A stretch of 64,000 nucleotides of DNA from Ferrovum sp. JA12 (GTDB lineage: Bacteria; Pseudomonadota; Gammaproteobacteria; Burkholderiales; Ferrovaceae): assembly GCF_001431705.1 (NCBI RefSeq), contig NZ_LJWX01000002.1, positions 773,352 through 837,351 on the forward strand. Reading direction: 5' to 3'. The stretch's first letter is position 1, and each line of letters starts with the position of its first letter. Position numbers and translations under genes: made by a program. Below are positions 35,547 to 44,079 of the stretch, piece after piece. The notes below the pieces were generated by a model that worked only from the letters and a program-made list of their open reading frames with translations, did no database searches and was not told the DNA's origin.

Positions 35547-36402
35547 GTAAATTTTTTTGGATACTTTTTATTTTGTCTGTAAGCTTTACTAACACCTCAA
35601 GTTCAGGAATATTTTCATCCCATTCTATCGTAGTTGGAATAAACGTTCTGACTTGTGATATTAAATATTCATACCATTGCCATACTTCATAAGAGGGTGG
35701 CGCCGCATGATCATCGACAATTAATCCAACCTGTGTTGAGCACCCTGCTAAATGTATTTCACCGATTTGTGAAGTCGACTGTAGACTATCTAATAGTATA
35801 TTTATCCACTGATAACCTGCATCAATAATATTTTTTGTCTTTAAATTAATGTAGTTAACATAAAGATTATTTAAATCAAGTAACAAGCCACATCCTGTAG
35901 ACTTTATTAGCTGACATACAAATTCGACGTCAGTAAACTGTTCATTGTTAAAAAATATATATTGGCTTATGTTTTCTAAATATAGTCTCCTTCCTAAAAA
36001 TTGTTGTACTTCGTTTACATGCTTTGAAATCAACTTTAGAGATTCTTGATTTAATCCAATAGGTAACAAATCATGTAAGTCATAGATTCGGTTTGATGTT
36101 TTTGACACTCGTGAATAAGACAAATGGTCTGATAAAATAAAAGGTTGAATGGTATCCGCAAGCGTTCTTAATTCATACAAATGAGCTCTTTCTATGCCAA
36201 TTGCACTACCTATACTCAATCCTACCCCATGCAAACTTATAGAATACTGTTTTCTAATTTGTTGAAGATATTTTAAGTTAAGTGGATCTGTACTAAAAAA
36301 ATTCTCAGAGTGTACTTCTATGTAATCAACTTGAGGTTGTGAAGACAAGAACTCAAGGTAATGAGGTTGTCTTAAACCAAGTCCACTAATTAAGTTTTTC
36401 AT
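35527..36402 (-). CDS. bufB: BufB-type multinuclear non-haem iron oxidase (DUF692, MNIO)
   Basis: About 291 residues with a TIM-barrel DUF692 pattern. Candidate metal ligands are in YIEVHSENFF, SLHGVGLS, LSDHLSY, YLENISQYI, LLDLNNLYVN, EIHLAGCS and IEWDENIPEL. MNIOs modify cysteines of small precursor peptides. In type 1 bufferins they make thiooxazole-type heterocycles that bind copper. The ATG at 36402 is preferred because the longer frame (ATG 36429) would start inside a terminator-like hairpin. GLGLRQPHY is the usual N-terminus of this family. Confidence 0.92.
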   Translation of the reverse strand: MKNLISGLGLRQPHYLEFLSSQPQVDYIEVHSENFFSTDPLNLKYLQQIRKQYSISLHGVGLSIGSAIGIERAHLYELRTLADTIQPFILSDHLSYSRVSKTSNRIYDLHDLLPIGLNQESLKLISKHVNEVQQFLGRRLYLENISQYIFFNNEQFTDVEFVCQLIKSTGCGLLLDLNNLYVNYINLKTKNIIDAGYQWINILLDSLQSTSQIGEIHLAGCSTQVGLIVDDHAAPPSYEVWQWYEYLISQVRTFIPTTIEWDENIPELEVLVKLTDKIKSIQKNLLESSYV

Positions 36403-36410
36403 ATAAAATA

Positions 36411-36436
36411 GAAAAAAGGGCAAATACATGCCCTTT
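36411..36436 (-). terminator. Terminator-like hairpin between bufA and bufB
   Basis: On the minus strand AAAGGGCA pairs with TGCCCTTT across a 6-base loop, followed by more T residues. It sits 5 bases past the bufA stop and ends 9 bases before the bufB start. It should attenuate transcription so that the peptide precursor is made in excess of its enzymes. Confidence 0.7.
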
Positions 36437-36440
36437 ATAT

Positions 36441-36767
36441 TTAAGAGTTACGTTTAGCCATCATTTCTTCAAAAGCTTTTATTTTTGTTGCATCATGAAT
36501 AATAGCCATAGCCTCCTCCTTAGATAACCCACCCATTTTTTTACATTCATCTTGAGAGACAACTTTAAAATCACCTGGGTTGTAGCTCTCAGATGAAGTA
36601 CCTTTACAAGTATGATTACCTGTTATTCCAGCACATCCGTTTTGTCCAGCTTTAGCAATACCAAAACATTTACCAAGTGAATCTGCGTGACTAAGGGTAG
36701 GAATAGTTGTCGCAGCAATGGATACTACTGATAATAATGCCGCTTGAATCATTGCTTTTTTACTCAT
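36441..36767 (-). CDS. bufA: Type 1 bufferin precursor BufA1 (DUF2282)
   Basis: A 108-residue precursor with a signal peptide (IQAALLSVVSIAATTIPTLSHA). The mature part has the DUF2282 pattern with four cysteines: GKCFGIAKAGQNGCAG, NHTCKGTS and SQDECKKMGG. The spacing matches known type 1 bufferins, in which core cysteines are oxidised by BufB/BufC and the peptide then binds copper (or other metals) in the periplasm. A C-terminal tail of about 30 residues rich in Lys/Glu/Met (EEAMAIIHDATKIKAF) is longer than usual. AGGAGAT precedes the start. First gene of the operon. Confidence 0.92.
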   Translation of the reverse strand: MSKKAMIQAALLSVVSIAATTIPTLSHADSLGKCFGIAKAGQNGCAGITGNHTCKGTSSESYNPGDFKVVSQDECKKMGGLSKEEAMAIIHDATKIKAFEEMMAKRNS

Positions 36768-36813
36768 TTATATCTCCTAAAATAAAAAAATTACATCAAG
36801 TTTTTGATTGTTA

Positions 36814-36850
36814 CTGTAATGTAGTCGTACTTTGACGATTTTTATTACAG
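36814..36850. promoter_or_regulatory. Long imperfect palindrome upstream of bufA
   Basis: CTGTAAT at 36814-36820 and ATTACAG at 36844-36850 form the outer arms. Within them TCGT and ACGA form inner arms. The element lies 47-83 bases before the bufA start codon, over the expected promoter. It may be a metal-regulator operator or part of an ECF-sigma promoter. No regulator gene is adjacent. Confidence 0.4.
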
Positions 36851-36949
36851 AATAAATATTAATATTTTTAACCATAAGACTTAATTAATTATTTTTTTCT
36901 TGATGGTATGATTTTTTTGAGGTGTCGTGGTCAAGAAATTTCGGATACT

Positions 36950-37811
36950 TCAATAAGCTTTTGCTGCCATTTTCTGTTCAAAGACAGCGAGCGGCAGATT
37001 GCCCAATATTGAACGCACACGTTCACAATTATAAAAACGAGCAATGTAATCCGTGATGTCGATTTTTTCTTCATCATGGTTAGCCTACTCACGCCGCCAA
37101 ACACGTTCCATTTTCAGATTTAAAAAGAAGCGTTCGGCAACAGCGTTGTCCCAGCAATTACCTTCCCGACTCATGCTACAAATAAAACCCTGTTTGGCAA
37201 GTAGCGCCTGATATTGACCGCTTGCATACTGACACTGCCACGGTCAGAGTGGACTATCAGTCCCTGAGACGGTTTGCGAAAGCGTACTGACATGTTCAGT
37301 GCTGCACAGAACAAATCAGCAGGCATATTGGGTGCCATTGCCCAGCCCACTACCTTGCGTGAGAACAAGTCTATTACCATTGCTAAATACAGCCAACCAG
37401 CACCAGTCCGAAGGTGGGTAATGTCTGAAACATAAGCCACATTCGGTGCGACAGAACTGAACTGTCTGGCAAGTATGTTTTCTGCAATCGGCAAATCATA
37501 TTTGCTGTCGGTGGTATGCATAAATTTTCGTTTCCATACCGGTTTCAGATTCGCTGTTTGCATGATCTGGCGCACCTTGTAGCGACCAATGGTTATTCTC
37601 TTATCTTTCAATGCCACTACCAGACGGCGGCTGCCATAACTTTGGTGGCTGGCACAGAATGCAGCACGTAGATAAACACTGTTCTAGCAAAACAATGGTT
37701 TGGAACGTTGGCGACGTGCTTCATAAAAACCAGAACGACTCACACCCAAAACACGACAACTCTGATTAACCGGTATGGCCTCCTTTTGCAGCGAATCAAT
37801 GAGCTGGTAGC
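36950..37811 (-). pseudogene. IS3-family transposase orfB, inactivated
   Basis: The integrase domain is recognisable: PNVAYVSDITHLRTGAGWLYLAMVIDLFSRKVVGWAM and IVHSDRGS (first two catalytic Asp), then, in another frame, SREGNCWDNAVAERFFLNLKMERVW with the catalytic Glu. An in-frame TAG interrupts the N-terminal part, a frameshift follows SDRGS, and another TAG lies near the end. Confidence 0.8.
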
Positions 37812-38108
<297 letters not shown>

Positions 38109-38397
38109 TTAAATTTCCTCGGATAGTGGATTTTCCACCTATCGAGGTGTCCGTGCAAATCAAACCACTACAAGATATTACCGACTAATGAAGTGATACA
38201 CCCATATATATATATGGCCATTATCCTTCCTCGTAACTCTGGAAGGGTAGATAACTGTACATAACTTTTTCGTTGTTGTAGTAAAGATCTGAGCTAATGC
38301 TCCTAAACAATCTAATAAATTATCAAATAAAACTCAATTCAGGACTAAAGAAGTTAGAATGCTAATAACACTAAAAAAATATAGGGTTTATTATTAC

Positions 38398-38640
38398 CCC
38401 AATCCGAATTTGAAGTGCAATGTCTGAGTTAAAGAATAGCTGATTAGGTGTTGTATAACCAAGTATTTTTCGAGGTCAGTTGTTTAGCCGCTCCATCTAT
38501 ATATTAATTTCTTCCTGAGTGATGGTAGAGAAGTCTCGTTGGTTGGGAAAGTATTGCCTGATTAAGCCTTTGGCATTCTCATTTGTCCCACGCTCACATG
38601 ATGGGCTGAGGTGTTAAAGGTCATGGCAACTTAACTATCC
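38398..38640 (-). pseudogene. IS30-family transposase C-terminal remnant
   Basis: Read on the minus strand: CERGTNENAKGLIRQYFPNQ, then RDFSTITQEEINI, stop, MERLNN, stop, PRKILGYTTPNQLFFNSDIALQ. This is the conserved C-terminal block of IS30 transposases including the catalytic Glu region (NENxNGLIRQYFPK). Two stops and the lack of the remaining protein mark it as a relic. Confidence 0.8.
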
Positions 38641-38721
38641 AGGTCATTAAACTTTAATAGTAAACCATTCTAAGCTACTCAATCTCTTAATATGAAGTTG
38701 TACTTTGTATTAAAATTTCGG

Positions 38722-40698
38722 TTATAAATTAATATAACTTGAATGATTTACTAAAGGTTCAAATTGATTTGCAGTAACAGCCTTAGAATAGAGGAATCCT
38801 TGGGCATAGTCACAATCAAAGGATTTGAGTAAATGATGTTGCTCTTCAGTTTCAACCCCTTCTGCGATGGTTTTGATTCCGATCTTATGAGCCATTGTAA
38901 TGATGGCCTCTGTTAGAGCTCTGTTTGATTGGTTTTCGTTAATGTTTCTTATGAATGATTGATCTATTTTAATATAGTCAATATCAAATTTATTCAAATA
39001 AGACAATGCGGAGAAGCCTGTTCCAAAATCATCTATCGATACTTCAATTCCTAACTCTTTAAAAAGCATAAGTTGATTTTTTACATTCTCAGAATCAGTA
39101 ATTAAAGAGCTTTCTGTAATTTCAACTATGATTGCACCTCTGGGTAGGCCTGACGAATCTAAAAATTCAAGCCAATTTCGATCTATTGGTCTGTTAAATT
39201 GAATGGCGGATTTATTAACGCTGATAGGAATTAACTTGTTACTAGTTTGTTGAATTCGCTGTGCCATTTTAATGGCTTCTATAAATACCCAACCGCCGAT
39301 TTCAATAATCAAACCGCTTTCTTCAGCAATAGGTATAAACATAGCAGGAGAGATGAGACCCTTTTTGGGATGATTCCAACGTATTAAGGCTTCCGCTTTC
39401 ACTAATTGATTAGTGGCCAAGTCAATAATAGGCTGATAATATATTTCTAATTGTTTTTGTCCTATAGCCTCGCGTAATTCATTTGTTATTCTTATTTTAT
39501 TTTGAACGGCTTGTTGCATTTCCTTTGTGAAGAAGCTAAAACCGTTTCTACCCGTTGCTTTAACAGCATACATAGCTTGATCTGCATTTTTTAGAAGATC
39601 ATCAACGGTTTTTGCATCATTAGGATACTGTGTTATTCCAATACTACAGGAGATATAGCCAACATGGCCATCATTTAAATCAAAGGGTTTATTAATCTCT
39701 TTTAGTATATTCTCAACAACTCTATTAATATTAATGAGTGAATCATTTCCAGGAAGAATAATGGTAAATTCATCACCACCTAATCGAGCAAAGGTGTCCG
39801 AGTCCCTGATTAATGCTTTTATTCGTCGAGTAGTTTCAATTAATAATTGATCACCTTTAGCATGTCCCAAACTATCATTAACGTCTTTAAACTTATCTAG
39901 ATCTATCAATAATAAAGCCAGTGTGGTTTTATTACGTACTGCTCTTTTCATTTCTTGTTCAAGTCGATCTTGAAACAGACGACGATTCGCTAAACCAGTT
40001 AGGGAATCATAGTAGGCTAGGCGTTGAATTTGCTCTTCTGCTTGTTTGCGAACTGAAATATCTAAAAAACTACCAATATAATTTAATACTACATCACCAG
40101 TGTCTTTAACGGCTGTAATAGTGAGTTGAGCTGCATAAATATCACCATTTTTACGTCGATTCCACAACTCCCCAGTCCAAGAATCAGTATTAGAGACCTT
40201 CTGCCACACATTTTCATAAAAGTCTTTATCATGTAGTCCTGATCTTAATATACTCAGATTTTTTCCTAACACTTCTTCACTGCTGTAGCCTGTAACCTCT
40301 GAGAAGGCTTTATTTACCTTTAAAATATTTCTGTTTGCGTCAGTAACAATCATCGCCTCTTGCGATTCAAAAGCCACTGCAGCGATTCTGCTTTTAATTT
40401 CGTAATCATAACTATCAAGAGCAAAAGAAATATCTCGCGTCATCTCATTTAATAATTCGATAATTTCCGAATCAAAAGCATCTTTATCTTTATGGTATAC
40501 AGCGACAATCGCGTAGGGCTTTCCAGATTTTTGTATTGGAAAAGTCCCGCTACATCCCCATCCATATATCTTCGCTTGTTTATGCCAAGGTTTTGTTAGC
40601 TGGCTGTTTTGATAATCTTTAACAATAACCATTTTATTTTCACGCCAAGCGATACCTGCGGGTCCTTTTCCTTCTGGGATATTTTCATCGATGGACAT
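38722..40698 (-). CDS. GAF-PAS-GGDEF-EAL protein (downstream part of a frameshifted gene)
   Basis: A 658-residue frame. It begins in the second half of a GAF domain (NIPEGKGPAGIAWRENKMV), then a PAS domain (about 107-225), a GGDEF domain with intact RLGGDEFTIIL, and an EAL domain with KAEALIRW, VEITESSLI, DDFGTGFSALSYL and GVETEEQ intact. Both cyclic-di-GMP synthesis and hydrolysis could be active. The missing GAF N-terminus and a PAS domain are encoded just upstream in another frame (40757-41293), so the original gene spans 38722-41293. Translation of this part from 40698 alone has no obvious ribosome site. Confidence 0.88.
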   Translation of the reverse strand: MSIDENIPEGKGPAGIAWRENKMVIVKDYQNSQLTKPWHKQAKIYGWGCSGTFPIQKSGKPYAIVAVYHKDKDAFDSEIIELLNEMTRDISFALDSYDYEIKSRIAAVAFESQEAMIVTDANRNILKVNKAFSEVTGYSSEEVLGKNLSILRSGLHDKDFYENVWQKVSNTDSWTGELWNRRKNGDIYAAQLTITAVKDTGDVVLNYIGSFLDISVRKQAEEQIQRLAYYDSLTGLANRRLFQDRLEQEMKRAVRNKTTLALLLIDLDKFKDVNDSLGHAKGDQLLIETTRRIKALIRDSDTFARLGGDEFTIILPGNDSLININRVVENILKEINKPFDLNDGHVGYISCSIGITQYPNDAKTVDDLLKNADQAMYAVKATGRNGFSFFTKEMQQAVQNKIRITNELREAIGQKQLEIYYQPIIDLATNQLVKAEALIRWNHPKKGLISPAMFIPIAEESGLIIEIGGWVFIEAIKMAQRIQQTSNKLIPISVNKSAIQFNRPIDRNWLEFLDSSGLPRGAIIVEITESSLITDSENVKNQLMLFKELGIEVSIDDFGTGFSALSYLNKFDIDYIKIDQSFIRNINENQSNRALTEAIITMAHKIGIKTIAEGVETEEQHHLLKSFDCDYAQGFLYSKAVTANQFEPLVNHSSYINL

Positions 40699-40756
40699 AA
40701 TTACATGTTTAAAAAAATCTGAACCTTGACCATAATTAGTGAAAGTTTCTAATCGA

Positions 40757-41293
40757 TTATTGTTGGGATTTTTTTTTTCTAACAGTAGCCAGTGTCATAC
40801 CGCCGTAATCCACAGCCATCTTACACACAAGAGGAAACAGACTCTCTTCACTTTCTACTTTTACAATCGCTTGATTGATATGACTGATTGCTTTGTAAAG
40901 CTTGGTTATTTTTTCAAGTTTAAATTTTGTTATTTGGTAGTCTATAATATTGTTAAAGAAGATTATCTTGAATTTAGACTCATTGTCGACTAATGTTGCT
41001 ACGCAAATTTGCACCTTATGAATAAGATTGTCTTTGAGTCTCATATCCACATCAAATGATAAATACTGATTCTCTGATAATCGAAGTTGTTGTTGTAAAA
41101 TGTTGATGAATTGAGTGTTATGAGGGTTGGATTCTGGAAAGAGTGATTGGGCTAACTTATTAATATTTACTATTGAATTTTCATCATAATTAAATAAACT
41201 TTTAAAAGCTTTATTAGCATAATTGATAGTACCTAATTCATCACATAAGATTGTCGCCAATGGTAAGACATTAAGTAACAAGTTATAAGTCAT
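40757..41293 (-). CDS. PAS and partial GAF domain protein (upstream part of the same frameshifted gene)
   Basis: A 178-residue frame with AAGG five bases before the ATG. Residues about 1-115 form a PAS domain (LPLATILCDELGTINYANKAFKSLF), and about 135 onward starts a GAF domain (AISHINQAIVKVESEESLFPLVCKMAVDYGGMTLATV). It ends right after a run of ten A residues (T at 40769-40778 on the plus strand). With nine A residues the frame would continue into the GAF-PAS-GGDEF-EAL frame through NPNNNRLETFTNYGQGS. It is thus half of a gene split by a homopolymer indel. Confidence 0.82.
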   Translation of the reverse strand: MTYNLLLNVLPLATILCDELGTINYANKAFKSLFNYDENSIVNINKLAQSLFPESNPHNTQFINILQQQLRLSENQYLSFDVDMRLKDNLIHKVQICVATLVDNESKFKIIFFNNIIDYQITKFKLEKITKLYKAISHINQAIVKVESEESLFPLVCKMAVDYGGMTLATVRKKKSQQ

Positions 41294-41423
41294 TATATCC
41301 TTAGAGATTATTTATATAAGTGCTTTCTTATTCATTGTTTTTTTAGAACAATCATTAAAGTATTTCTTTTTTTTGTGAAGAATAATATTACACGGATTCA
41401 AGTTTAAAATGTAATTTTCTCAC

Positions 41424-41727
41424 CTTGTGGGCTAATAATTTCCGCCATTGATCTCGCTAAGCTTTCCAGTTCTTCAGATCTCCTCACCTTACTCGCGCTC
41501 GGTATCAGGGCGCGCAATCTCGATACCCGTAATGAGCTCATGGACATCGAGTTTGGTCATGGCGGTGAAAAATTCTTCGTGCTGCTCTTTGTCATTGCAG
41601 GGACCAACCTTCATTTGAAGAGTTGGCTTCAGTAGGTTGGGCTCTAGTTGCTTTTGTTGGCATCAGGTTTATTGGAAAGGCATTCGGACTTCTTGTACTG
41701 ACTCCATTCTCGCCTTTATCCATCAGA
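41424..41727 (+). pseudogene. Fragment of the Kef-type antiporter gene
   Basis: About 300 bases match 33346-33650 of the antiporter gene at nucleotide level (for example the stretch around AATGAGCTCATGGACATCGA is the same) with scattered substitutions and a small deletion after TTCATTTGA that breaks the frame. It ends next to an IS3-type terminus. Confidence 0.85.
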
Positions 41728-41760
41728 CATTTGGACTTTACCCGTTTTCATAGACATTTC

Positions 41761-42600
41761 TTAGCATCCCGTTTGTAGCATCTCGAGTGCCATTGGGCTT
41801 AGCTGATTTAAGTGGCTGTGTCTGCTGCTCCGATTGCAGAACACCTCGATGTAATCAAATATATCCGATTTGTCTTCCTCCCCTATTGCATAAATGTTTC
41901 GTTTAATACGTTCTCTCTTCAAGTTGCTAAAGAATGATTCAACAGCCGCATGATCGACATAACAATTTCCACGGCGGCTCATGGTTGTGGTGAGTCAGTT
42001 GTCCTTGCACCAGCGTATAAAGTCATCGCTGCTGAACTGACTGCCCTGATCCGAATGGATAATCACCGGATTTTCGGTTGTCATCGCCTAACGGCTATTA
42101 ACAATACATCTAGGGTAAGCTCCGTCACCATCGTTGGATTCATCGACCAGCCTATGACGATACGAGAATAAAGATCGATCACAACCGCCAGATATAGCCA
42201 GCCCTAATGCATGCGAATATAGGTTATGTCAGTTACCCATATCTTGTTGGATTCGTTGACATAGAACTACTGTTACAGATGATTCGGTGCAATTATCGAG
42301 GGGCGGCCATAGCGTTTGCCTAGTCGTCGGTGGAAGCCGATCTGCAAACGTAGTCCTTCAGCGTGCATTAGTTGATAAACATGGTTCTTGCCGCACCGTT
42401 CATCCAGATCATGCAGCTTATCGGTCACCTTACGGTAACCCTACATGCCGTCAGTCTCCAACAAGGATTGCTTGTGAGACCCGTCAGATTTCCGTCATCC
42501 TTATGTTTGACTGTAACAGGGGGTGTTTCCACTCTAGTTGCCAACAACGATGACGCTCTTCATCGGTAAATATCTTTCTACTTTGATTAGTCATTCAACA
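41761..42600 (-). pseudogene. IS3-family transposase orfB, decayed
   Basis: The 3' part is readable (41982-41761): MSRRGNCYVDHAAVESFFSNLKRERI and DIFDYIEVFCNRSSRHSHLNQLSP, the typical C-terminus with the catalytic Glu. Upstream parts with the DDE domain appear in several frames up to about 42600. Many indels rule out function. Confidence 0.75.
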
Positions 42601-42623
42601 CCCCTTTTCTTGGTAGCATTAGT

Positions 42624-42910
42624 TTAAGTGTTGCATTGACCCATTGAATACTCATCGGCCCTTTTTAGGATGTCGCGTTCCTCGCTAACACGCTTGAGTT
42701 CGGCCTTGGGACGACGCAGTTCAGCTTGCTGACTCTGAGATTGAAGATGATCAGGTTCTGGCAGACCGCAGATCTTCAGCCATTTGAAAAAGCTGTGCTG
42801 GGACACACCCAGCCGACTTAATGCTTCAGAGATCGTTAGCTTTTATCGGTTATTTACTTGACTGCTTTAATCTTGAATTCTTCTGGATAACATTTTCTGC
42901 TTATGACATC
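42624..42910 (-). pseudogene. IS3-family transposase orfA, decayed
   Basis: The frame 42806-42624 gives SQHSFFKWLKICGLPEPDHLQ and ELKRVSEERDILKRA, a helix-turn-helix tail and leucine-zipper of IS3 orfA. The N-terminal KFKxxAV part is spread over other frames up to about 42910. Confidence 0.65.
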
Positions 42911-43207
42911 TCCTTTATAGGCCTAGTCTTAGGCTGAAAGGTGTCTAGTGTTTCGGGGTCGATTCATCTTATTACTATATAAGTTTAGAGAGTAGCTTTA
43001 GATATGGTTTTAATATATTTTGCGTATAATTTGTGTGCAAATTAGTTTTTCTTTTTTTTCTTATTTTGAGAAAAAATTTTACTAAAACAGTAAAGTGGCA
43101 ATTTGACTATCGACTGGAACATGATAAATTTAGTGGGTTTTTTTATTATGTTAGTATACTTTTTTCTTTTTTTAGTAAAAAAGTGAATGCAGGTAAAATA
43201 AGGGAAT

Positions 43208-43291
43208 GGTGCCGCGGAAGGGACTCGAACCCCCACACCTCTCGGCGGCAGGACCTAAACCTGCTGCGTCTACCAATTTCGCCACCGCGGC
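43208..43291 (-). tRNA. tRNA-Leu (UAG)
   Basis: Cloverleaf on the minus strand starting GCCGCGG and ending CCGCGGCACCA, with the CCA encoded. The anticodon arm is GCAGG-TTTAGGT-CCTGC, anticodon TAG. The long variable arm (class II) and GGTTCGAGTCC T-arm fit leucine. Confidence 0.95.
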
Positions 43292-43329
43292 TAAAGATGT
43301 TATTCTAGCAAGCTTATGATAAATCCGCC

Positions 43330-44079
43330 ATGACAACCATGACTTTAGCTTTAAATAAAAAAACAATTTTAGTCACAGGTGCTGGTTCGGGACTAGGTAA
43401 AGTGATGTCATTGGCCTATGCCAAGGCCGGCGCACAAGTTCTCTTGCTAGGGAGAAATAACCGTAAATTAGAACAAATCTATGACGAAATTGAGATCTCA
43501 GGATGTCTGTCTCCAATACTACTTCCTCTGGATTTAGAAAAAGTCACCGAGCACCAAGTCAACGAACTGGCCCTCATGATTGAGACTGAATTGGGTGAAT
43601 TAAATGGAATATTACACTGTGCCAGCCGTTTTGCGCCTCTTGGTCCTCTTATAAGCCAACACGTGGAGCAATGGAAAAATGTTTTTAACTGTAATGTCAT
43701 GGGTGCTTTTGCTCTCACTAAGGGACTTATACCTTTACTAGAAAAAGCCCATGATGCTTCGGTCTTGTTTACCATTGAGCATCATGGTTTAACTCTACCA
43801 GCCTACTGGGGTGGATTTGGTCTTAGTCAAAACACCGTCCTAAATTTAATGCAGTTATTTGCTAGGGAATATAAGGATCACCCTCATTTACGTTTTAATT
43901 TGATAGCCCCAGGGCCCATAGCGACGCCCATGAGAATAAGAACTCATCCGGGAGAGGTTCATCAAGATCAACGAGCGGCTGAGTTATTAATTCAACCCTT
44001 TATTGATTGGATGAGTGAGCGGAGCATAGGCAAAACAGGACAAACGGTAGTACTCTCCGATTATGAGGGAAGTGCATGA
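43330..44079 (+). CDS. Short-chain dehydrogenase/reductase (YciK-like)
   Basis: A 249-residue SDR. Cofactor site VTGAGSGLGKVM with LLLGRNNRKLEQ, then LHCASRF in place of NNAG, and a catalytic region where the usual Tyr-x3-Lys is not clear (ALPAYWGGFGLSQNTV). This resembles the YciK group, in which the Lys is often absent. The substrate is unknown. It converges with radA and overlaps its end by 19 bases. Confidence 0.85.
   Translation: MTTMTLALNKKTILVTGAGSGLGKVMSLAYAKAGAQVLLLGRNNRKLEQIYDEIEISGCLSPILLPLDLEKVTEHQVNELALMIETELGELNGILHCASRFAPLGPLISQHVEQWKNVFNCNVMGAFALTKGLIPLLEKAHDASVLFTIEHHGLTLPAYWGGFGLSQNTVLNLMQLFAREYKDHPHLRFNLIAPGPIATPMRIRTHPGEVHQDQRAAELLIQPFIDWMSERSIGKTGQTVVLSDYEGSA

Larger units (their letters stand above)
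41732..42966 (-). mobile_element. Second degenerate IS3-family element
   Basis: About 1.23 kb. Imperfect terminal repeats are TGGACTTTACCCG...TAGACA at 41732-41756 and its inverted counterpart (TGAATCGACCCCG...TAGACA) at 42942-42966. The interior holds broken orfA and orfB on the minus strand. It is a different IS3 type from the one at 36903-38168. Confidence 0.72.

Noticed and set aside
42287-42569. Plus-strand frames within the second IS3 element
   Set aside because: The IS3 transposase remnants read on the minus strand through this area.
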